Positions 14,360 through 18,801 of a stretch of DNA of 18,801 nt are shown here, one piece after another (position 1 is the stretch's first letter; every line of letters begins with the position of its first letter). This stretch comes from Desulfovibrio oxyclinae DSM 11498 (GTDB lineage: Bacteria > Desulfobacterota > Desulfovibrionia > Desulfovibrionales > Desulfovibrionaceae), in NCBI RefSeq assembly GCF_000375485.1, contig NZ_AQXE01000001.1, positions 303,968-322,768 on the forward strand, given 5' to 3'. The translations under genes were made by a program, and so were the position numbers. The notes under the pieces are model-generated. The model was not told where the DNA came from, searched no databases, and was given only the letters and a program-made list of their open reading frames with translations.

Positions 14360-14388
14360 TTGACAGCTGAGGGGGCCACCGATAGAAC
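14360..14388 (+). promoter_or_regulatory. sigma-70 promoter of the tRNA operon
   Basis: TTGACA (14360-14365, perfect -35), 17-base spacer, TAGAAC (14383-14388). Transcription would begin near 14395, about 14 bases before the first mature tRNA end. Confidence 0.7.
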
Positions 14389-14408
14389 TCTCTTCGCTTT
14401 CGCAAAGA

Positions 14409-14483
<75 letters not shown>

Positions 14484-14495
14484 CTTTGAAATACA

Positions 14496-14570
<75 letters not shown>

Positions 14571-14587
14571 AATATCCCAATTTTCGA

Positions 14588-14662
<75 letters not shown>

Positions 14663-14671
14663 AAATTTCCG

Positions 14672-14739
14672 ACCCCAAGGCAAAAGCCTGAAGGTCGTTC
14701 CGGAAAGCTTCCGGAAGCATCTTTCACACATCTGTGTGA
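14672..14739 (+). other. structured spacer between tRNA-Gly copies 2 and 3
   Basis: The 80-base spacer carries three consecutive inverted repeats. The first is GACC...AGGC-AAAA-GCCT...GGTC (about 14672-14697), the second TTCCGGAA/TTCCGGAA around an AGC centre (about 14699-14716), and the third TCACACA-TC-TGTGTGA. The other tRNA spacers are only 12 and 17 bases. The hairpins may guide RNase processing; no T-tract follows them, so they are not terminators. Confidence 0.5.
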
Positions 14740-14742
14740 CGA

Positions 14743-14817
<75 letters not shown>

Positions 14818-14824
14818 GATTTTC

Positions 14825-14857
14825 AAGCCGGTCTCATTTTGAGGCCGGCTTTTTTTT
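14825..14857 (+). terminator. rho-independent terminator of the tRNA operon
   Basis: Stem AAGCCGG plus TCTCA pairs with TGAGG plus CCGGCTT (12 pairs, one G-T) around a TTT loop, ending in a run of T bases to 14857. It directly follows the last tRNA. Confidence 0.92.
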
Positions 14858-14975
14858 GTCCTTCAGGCGTTCTGGATACATTCATTCAAATTGAAACGGC
14901 ATGCGCACCCTCTTCCGGTATGGTCCATGCACTGGCTCGGGGCAGGCAATCAATTCCCACCCCACGGAAGAAGAT

Positions 14976-15983
14976 ATGAATGAAGCCAGACTCCAGACAT
15001 CCATAAAAGAGGCCCTCGACGGGTCAACGGCCTCGGCCTTGCTCTCGGGAGCAGGAATGCAGGCCCGCAACTTCACCACCGCGCTGGAAGCCCCGGCCTG
15101 CGGCGAGTGCCCGGCGTTTTATCGCGACACTCCGCTCATCAGCGAGGTGGAGCAGCTCTGCGACCCCGCGGTGCTGCCGGACGGAGCGACCCTGCTCAAC
15201 CTTGTGCTGAAATATTTCCATGCCTATGTGCATGACGGAGCGCACGAACAGAGCGTTTCGTATGGCGAGATCGCAACGTTGCTTGCGGGTTTCTCCCGCC
15301 ATCAGAGCATGAACGAGCCCGGGGACGACCCGGAGATCATGAACCGGATGCGCAACTGGTCCGGCGCTCTGCGCTGCCTTGCTGACATTCCGAGAGCCGC
15401 CTTCATTGCGGGCAAAGTGCTTGGAGCCGGCGTGAAGGCCGGACCTGAAGAAACGTGTCCTCATCTTGCCGTGGATGTGGGAGCCGCTTCGGGGCTGCTG
15501 GTCCTCGCCTCGTATGTTCAGGCGCACCGCAACCGCTTCACCCGTTCGGTGCCGTGCGGATTCATGGTCGATCCGCTGGCGGGGGAAAGGACTGCCGACC
15601 TGCTGCGTTCGCTGGACGCGGGCAGTATCATCCCGGCCGATCCGTCCCGGCCCGGGGCTTATGCGTCCATCTACGGACTGAAGGTGCATTTCGTCGCCAA
15701 CGAGAGCATGGCGTTGCTTCAGGGCGGCATTGGGCGTGAGAACTGTTTTGCCCGCTACGGGGCCCTGTTCAGAGCGGCGGGCAAGGGGCTGGACGAGGCG
15801 GTTTTTCTGCCCGAAGGCGTGGTGGCTCACTGCTCCGGGGAAAACATGAGCGCGCTGCTCACGCCGGACAATCATTTTCAGCCGCCCGCGGGGTACGAGA
15901 ACGCCTCGTTTTCCCCGCAGGGGCTGCTTCTCGACGGAGAAATCCTGCCAGCCCACAGACTCGGCAAGGATCTCCTCGGCTAG
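14976..15983 (+). CDS. conserved-looking protein with a methyltransferase-like glycine loop, function unknown
   Basis: Product of 335 residues from ATG 14976, which has GGAAGAAG just upstream and is preferred to ATG 14901. I do not recognise the family. Residues 161-180 (CPHLAVDVGAASGLLVLASY) have the hydrophobic strand, Asp and Gly-rich turn of a Rossmann-type motif I, as in class I SAM-dependent methyltransferases. GFMVDPLAGERTADLL (195-210) could be the following strand and helix. The N-terminal part has a Cys pair (Cys42 and Cys45 in ACGECPAF) and a helical middle. No signal peptide or membrane segment, so it is probably cytoplasmic. It follows the tRNA terminator and must have its own promoter, which I could not identify. 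Its stop shares CTAG with the convergent oxidoreductase. A methyltransferase or another NAD/FAD-type Rossmann protein are both possible. Confidence 0.75.
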   Translation: MNEARLQTSIKEALDGSTASALLSGAGMQARNFTTALEAPACGECPAFYRDTPLISEVEQLCDPAVLPDGATLLNLVLKYFHAYVHDGAHEQSVSYGEIATLLAGFSRHQSMNEPGDDPEIMNRMRNWSGALRCLADIPRAAFIAGKVLGAGVKAGPEETCPHLAVDVGAASGLLVLASYVQAHRNRFTRSVPCGFMVDPLAGERTADLLRSLDAGSIIPADPSRPGAYASIYGLKVHFVANESMALLQGGIGRENCFARYGALFRAAGKGLDEAVFLPEGVVAHCSGENMSALLTPDNHFQPPAGYENASFSPQGLLLDGEILPAHRLGKDLLG

Positions 15984-17317
15984 ATCATGTATTTCAGCTG
16001 ATACCCGTTGGTCGGATAGACCCACGGGGTGTCGCGCACCTTCTCGAGAGGGATGCGATGGCGCACGATGAGCGCCAGCGTGTTGGCAATCTCCTCGGAG
16101 TTGTGGCCCAGCACGTGACCGCCCAGAACGACCCCGTTTTTTTCATCCAGCAGAATGCGGCTCCTGCCCACGGTCTCTCCAAGGCGCTTCCATGAGAAGG
16201 CATCTGCGAGGTCGGTTTCCTTGACCGTGAAATCGAGTCCGCGTTCCCGCGCCTCGGATTCCAGCAGGCCCACCCGTGAAATCGGGGGCAGGGTAAAGCA
16301 GGTCGCCGGGATGCCGTCGTGGTTGGTCTCGGCGGTTTCATCCCCGAGAATGACCGACGCGGCCACGGCGGATTCGAGTGAGGCTGTGGGAGTCAGACCG
16401 AACGGAGTGTCAGCCACATCGCCGATGGCGAAGATGCGCGGATTGGTGACGCTGCGCATCTGCTTGTCCACGGCGATGCCGCCTTTCTCGTGCCTGACTT
16501 CGGCAAGGTCAAGCCGCAGCCCGTCCACGGCAGGGACGCGACCGGCGCAGTTGAAGACTGCATCCACCGCAACTTCGGGTTCGGGGCCGTCGGTAATCAC
16601 GGTCAGAGCCTGCTTGCGCTGTTCAATGGCATTGACTGGATTGTTGAAGCGAATATCGATGCCCATCTCGCGAGATGTCTGCACCAACTCATCCACCAAG
16701 TCGGCGTCGAATTCCCGCAGGGCCCGCTCGCTGCGAACGAAGATGGTGACATTCGAGCCGCAGCGTGCCGCAATATGGGCGAACTCCATGGAAATGAATC
16801 CGCCGCCGATGAAGGCAATGTTTCTGGGCAGTTCCTGCAGATTCAGAAAGTCGTCGCTGGTTTGCAGCAGTCCCTGACCGGGCAGATCCAGTTCGCGGGG
16901 AACCTGTCCTGTGCAGATGCAGATATGCGGCGCCGTGTAGGTTTCTCCGTCGGCCTCAACCGTTTGTGGGCCAGTGAAGCTCGCGTTGCTTTGAACGACC
17001 TCTATGCCGAGGCTTTCATAATGGCTCTTGGCCTTTTCAGGTATCGGATCGGTAAAACCGTCCTTGAAGCGCGCCATCTGGGGCCAGTCGGCATAAAGAT
17101 GTCCGGCAGCGCCCTTGCCGTAAAGGTGCCGGGCCATGTGGACGGCCTCCGGAGCGGACATGAGCGCCTTCTTGGGATTGCAGCCGCGCAGCGGGCAGAC
17201 GCCGCCAACGCCGTTGTGCTCAAACATCACCACTCGTTTTCCGGCTTCGGCCAACGGTGCGGCAACGCCGCCCCCGGCCGGTCCGGCACCGATGACGATC
17301 ACATCATATTCTTTCAT
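15980..17317 (-). CDS. class I FAD-dependent pyridine nucleotide-disulfide oxidoreductase (glutathione-reductase-like)
   Basis: Product of 445 residues. The FAD-binding motif is GAGPAG (10-15). The redox disulfide lies in GGVCPLRGCNPKKAL (Cys41-x4-Cys46). The nucleotide-binding motif is FIGGGFISMEFA (169-180), followed by FVRSERALR (193-201); Arg195 and Arg201 match the arginine pair that selects NADPH in glutathione reductase. GDVADTPFGLTP is the second FAD motif. The C-terminal dimerisation domain lacks the His-x4-Glu acid/base pair of glutathione reductase and lipoamide dehydrogenase: the equivalent segment is WVYPTNGYQLKYM (Tyr434, Tyr439). It is therefore probably neither of those enzymes but a related reductase with an unknown disulfide or other substrate. 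ATG 17317 follows a GGGAGAG box. The stop shares CTAG with the convergent gene. Confidence 0.9.
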   Translation of the reverse strand: MKEYDVIVIGAGPAGGGVAAPLAEAGKRVVMFEHNGVGGVCPLRGCNPKKALMSAPEAVHMARHLYGKGAAGHLYADWPQMARFKDGFTDPIPEKAKSHYESLGIEVVQSNASFTGPQTVEADGETYTAPHICICTGQVPRELDLPGQGLLQTSDDFLNLQELPRNIAFIGGGFISMEFAHIAARCGSNVTIFVRSERALREFDADLVDELVQTSREMGIDIRFNNPVNAIEQRKQALTVITDGPEPEVAVDAVFNCAGRVPAVDGLRLDLAEVRHEKGGIAVDKQMRSVTNPRIFAIGDVADTPFGLTPTASLESAVAASVILGDETAETNHDGIPATCFTLPPISRVGLLESEARERGLDFTVKETDLADAFSWKRLGETVGRSRILLDEKNGVVLGGHVLGHNSEEIANTLALIVRHRIPLEKVRDTPWVYPTNGYQLKYMI

Positions 17318-17342
17318 GACTCTCCCGTGCTTTTTGCTTTTT

Positions 17343-17379
17343 TACGGTCCACCGTAGCCAAAATCGAGCTTCTTGTCAG
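17343..17379 (-). promoter_or_regulatory. candidate promoter with overlapping palindromic operator
   Basis: On the minus strand CTGACA (17379-17374), 17 bases, TACGGT (17356-17351) could be a promoter for the oxidoreductase gene. The -10 is the left half of a perfect 6-2-6 palindrome, TACGGT-GG-ACCGTA (17356-17343), 26 bases upstream of the start codon. The position suits a repressor site. The repeat is followed by A, not T, on the minus strand, so it is not a terminator. Confidence 0.4.
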
Positions 17380-17406
17380 GGGTGGAGTGAAAAAGGGGGG
17401 GCGAAA

Positions 17407-18273
17407 TTATCCGAGAAAAGCCAGCAGCGTCGCTCCAAGGCCCATCAGCCCGGCTCCAGCGAGGCGGGTGAGGGTGTTGCCTTCCTTGAGCCAGCGCCAG
17501 CCGATGAGCACGGAGAACAATCCGTTGAGGCGCTTGACCGCCACCATGTAGGCCGCCGCAGTCATGGAGATGGAGAACATGTGGCAGGTCAGTTCGGTGA
17601 ATCCCAGTAGCCCGGCCACAAGCGCGGGAACAGGTTTCTCGGTGAGCGAGCTCGGCCTGAAGCGTCCGGCGAGGATGCCGCCCAGCACGATCGCGCAAGC
17701 GCTTCCTATCCAGAACGATCCCGCCGCGTATAGCGGGGAAGAGAGCAGCAGCAGTTTTTTACCGAGCACCGCGCACAGGCTGTAAATGGTGGCCGCGGCC
17801 AGCATGTATCGGGTGCCGGGCTCGGTTGCCAAGGCCTTGAACGGGTCGAGCCATGACCGGGTCTGGTCGGAAATGTTGATGATGTACCCTCCGACCACGA
17901 TCGCCGCGATCCCGGTCGCGCCTTTGAGAGGGGTGCTTTCGCCGAGCACGAGAAATCCCGTGAGCATGACGATGGCCGGGGTCAGCGTGAGAAACGGCAT
18001 GGTCAGTGAGATGGGGGAGCGCCTGATGGCCTGCGACTGGAAGCGGAATGCAACGGCCACCAGCGGGCAGACCATGAGCAGCGTGGTCCAGAAGCCGGAT
18101 TGGAACTCCGGTGCTTCGCCAAGCAACATGGCCACGGCGAAGAATGGTGAGCCCCAGACGAAGGGGATGGCGGACATCTCCCATGAATTGAGATGATTGA
18201 AGTGCCGTTTCAGGACGGCTGCCTCAAGAGCGGTGGCGAATGCCGACCATACGGCAAGGCTGAACCAGAGCAT
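17407..18273 (-). CDS. DMT-superfamily transporter (EamA-like)
   Basis: Product of 288 residues with about ten hydrophobic segments and two EamA-like halves. The first half ends near GATGIAAIVVGGYIINI (about 116-134), and the second opens at GTRYMLAAATIYSLCAVLGKK and ends AGAGLMGLGATLLAFLG. The family's habit of placing a helix pair with a conserved Pro and Glu is visible in SLTMPFLTLTPAIVMLTGFLVLGES. Members export metabolites, amino acids or sugars, or recycle small compounds; the substrate cannot be inferred. A long insert between the halves (SDQTRSWLDPFKALATEPG) is cytosolic or periplasmic. The gene has only a weak Shine-Dalgarno and diverges from psd. It lies 89 bases before the oxidoreductase gene on the same strand, with a candidate promoter in between, so the two need not be one operon. 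Confidence 0.87.
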   Translation of the reverse strand: MLWFSLAVWSAFATALEAAVLKRHFNHLNSWEMSAIPFVWGSPFFAVAMLLGEAPEFQSGFWTTLLMVCPLVAVAFRFQSQAIRRSPISLTMPFLTLTPAIVMLTGFLVLGESTPLKGATGIAAIVVGGYIINISDQTRSWLDPFKALATEPGTRYMLAAATIYSLCAVLGKKLLLLSSPLYAAGSFWIGSACAIVLGGILAGRFRPSSLTEKPVPALVAGLLGFTELTCHMFSISMTAAAYMVAVKRLNGLFSVLIGWRWLKEGNTLTRLAGAGLMGLGATLLAFLG

Positions 18274-18316
18274 CTCAGCAGGTCTCGGGATAAATGAATT
18301 GATATGTCATCGGAAG

Positions 18317-18345
18317 GCAATACAACGGTTCGGCTCCATTGTAAA
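18317..18345 (-). promoter_or_regulatory. candidate sigma-70 promoter for the EamA gene
   Basis: Minus strand TTTACA (18345-18340, 5 of 6), 17 bases, TATTGC (18322-18317, weak). The start would be near 18310, giving a leader of about 37 bases. Confidence 0.35.
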
Positions 18346-18363
18346 AAGCGGTTGCGGACGGAC

Positions 18364-18392
18364 TTGACCCGAACCACCTGGCAGAGTATTGG
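18364..18392 (+). promoter_or_regulatory. candidate sigma-70 promoter for psd
   Basis: TTGACC (18364-18369, 5 of 6), 17 bases, TATTGG (18387-18392). Downstream, CCTAG (18396-18400) and CCTAGG (18408-18413) flank the probable leader start; this small repeat includes part of the Shine-Dalgarno. Confidence 0.4.
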
Positions 18393-18421
18393 AACCCTAG
18401 TACAACACCTAGGAGACATAC

Positions 18422-18801
18422 ATGCGTGAATCGACAGTGGGCATTGTCCGCGAGGGCATGCCGTACATTATCATATCGGCTTTCGTGACGCTCGTTTTTG
18501 CTGTCCTTGAGTGGGAATTTGCGGCCATCGTCATGCTGGCGCTGACCCTTTTCATAGGCCATTTCTTCCGTGATCCCGAACGGGTGCAGCCCGAGGACGC
18601 CGACGCCGTGGTCTCGCCCGCGGACGGAAAGATCTGCAAGATCGCAACAGAGACCGACCCCATGACAGGAGAGCAGCGTCAGGTCATCTGTGTGTTCATG
18701 AACGTTTTCAACGTCCACGTGAACCGCATGCCCGTTTCCGGAAAGGTGGAGACCATCCGTTATATCCCGGGAAAATTCTTTAATGCCTCGCTGGACAAGG
18801 C
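18422..18801 (+). CDS. psd: phosphatidylserine decarboxylase, 5' part (cut by window end)
   Basis: Partial gene: 126 complete codons from ATG 18422, with AGGAGA just upstream. The translation runs MRESTVGIVREGMPYIII at the start, then a membrane segment (about 15-48), HFFRDPER, VVSPADGKI, VICVFMNVFNVHVNRMPVSG and IPGKFFNASLDKA. These are the conserved blocks of the short, PSD-related bacterial decarboxylases. The proenzyme converts phosphatidylserine to phosphatidylethanolamine at the inner membrane. The self-cleaving Gly-Ser-Thr site that forms the pyruvoyl group would lie past the window, so activity cannot be judged. In many proteobacteria pssA follows directly; that is a prediction only. 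Confidence 0.93.
   Translation, partial: MRESTVGIVREGMPYIIISAFVTLVFAVLEWEFAAIVMLALTLFIGHFFRDPERVQPEDADAVVSPADGKICKIATETDPMTGEQRQVICVFMNVFNVHVNRMPVSGKVETIRYIPGKFFNASLDK

Noticed and set aside
15024..16025. Minus-strand open frame (333 codons) opposite the methyltransferase-like gene
   Set aside because: The translation is Arg/His/Gly-rich without motifs. It also overlaps the true end of the oxidoreductase, so it is antisense shadow.
16490..17551. Plus-strand open frame (353 codons) opposite the oxidoreductase
   Set aside because: Antisense to a gene with clear FAD, NADPH and Cys motifs; no supporting signal of its own.

Overview
The window reads as ordinary chromosomal DNA from a Gram-negative, GC-rich bacterium. 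Gene content and protein style (a lone TolC-type outer-membrane protein, a DUF1614-like membrane protein next to a MogA/MoaB-type molybdenum-cofactor protein, DksA, an NFACT protein, sigma-54 promoter architecture) best fit the Desulfovibrionaceae (Desulfovibrio/Pseudodesulfovibrio type sulfate reducers). This placement is inferred from memory of gene families, not from a search. No insertion sequence, prophage, integrase or CRISPR array is visible, and no gene-free stretch exceeds about 210 bp.

Layout. 1-1009: rmlA/rfbA (dTDP-sugar precursor synthesis) on the minus strand, divergent from a membrane protein. 1010-2552: DUF1614-like membrane protein and a MogA/MoaB-like protein, coupled by an overlapping stop and Shine-Dalgarno. 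2658-5183: plus-strand run of a TolC-like outer-membrane protein, a 69-residue zinc-ribbon protein and an MltB-like lytic transglycosylase, converging on a GT4-type glycosyltransferase (5180-6283, minus). 6460-9114: a large protein combining a retroviral-type CCHC zinc knuckle, TPR-like repeats, a coiled coil and two C-terminal membrane helices. A bidirectional hairpin terminator follows. 9198-10241 (minus): a lysozyme-like (VgrG3 C-terminal-like) protein preceded by a very good sigma-54 promoter. 10336-14197 (minus): mutY, gpmA, an NFACT-family gene and dksA. 14409-14857: a four-tRNA operon (Gly-Cys-Gly-Gly) with its own promoter and terminator. 14976-15983: an unrecognised protein with a methyltransferase-like glycine loop, converging on an NADPH-type FAD disulfide oxidoreductase (15980-17317, minus). 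17407-18273 (minus): a DMT/EamA transporter. 18422-18801: the 5' part of psd, cut by the window end.

Functional themes are cell envelope (RmlA, glycosyltransferase, TolC, MltB, Psd, lysozyme-like protein), growth and translation control (DksA beside a tRNA operon, NFACT) and redox or oxidative-damage repair (MutY with an intact Nudix box, disulfide oxidoreductase). The items most worth a second look are the CCHC zinc-knuckle membrane protein, the sigma-54-driven lysozyme-like protein, the three-copy GTACTTGG motif in the divergent region at 6284-6459, and two convergent gene pairs that each share their stop codons in one CTAG palindrome.
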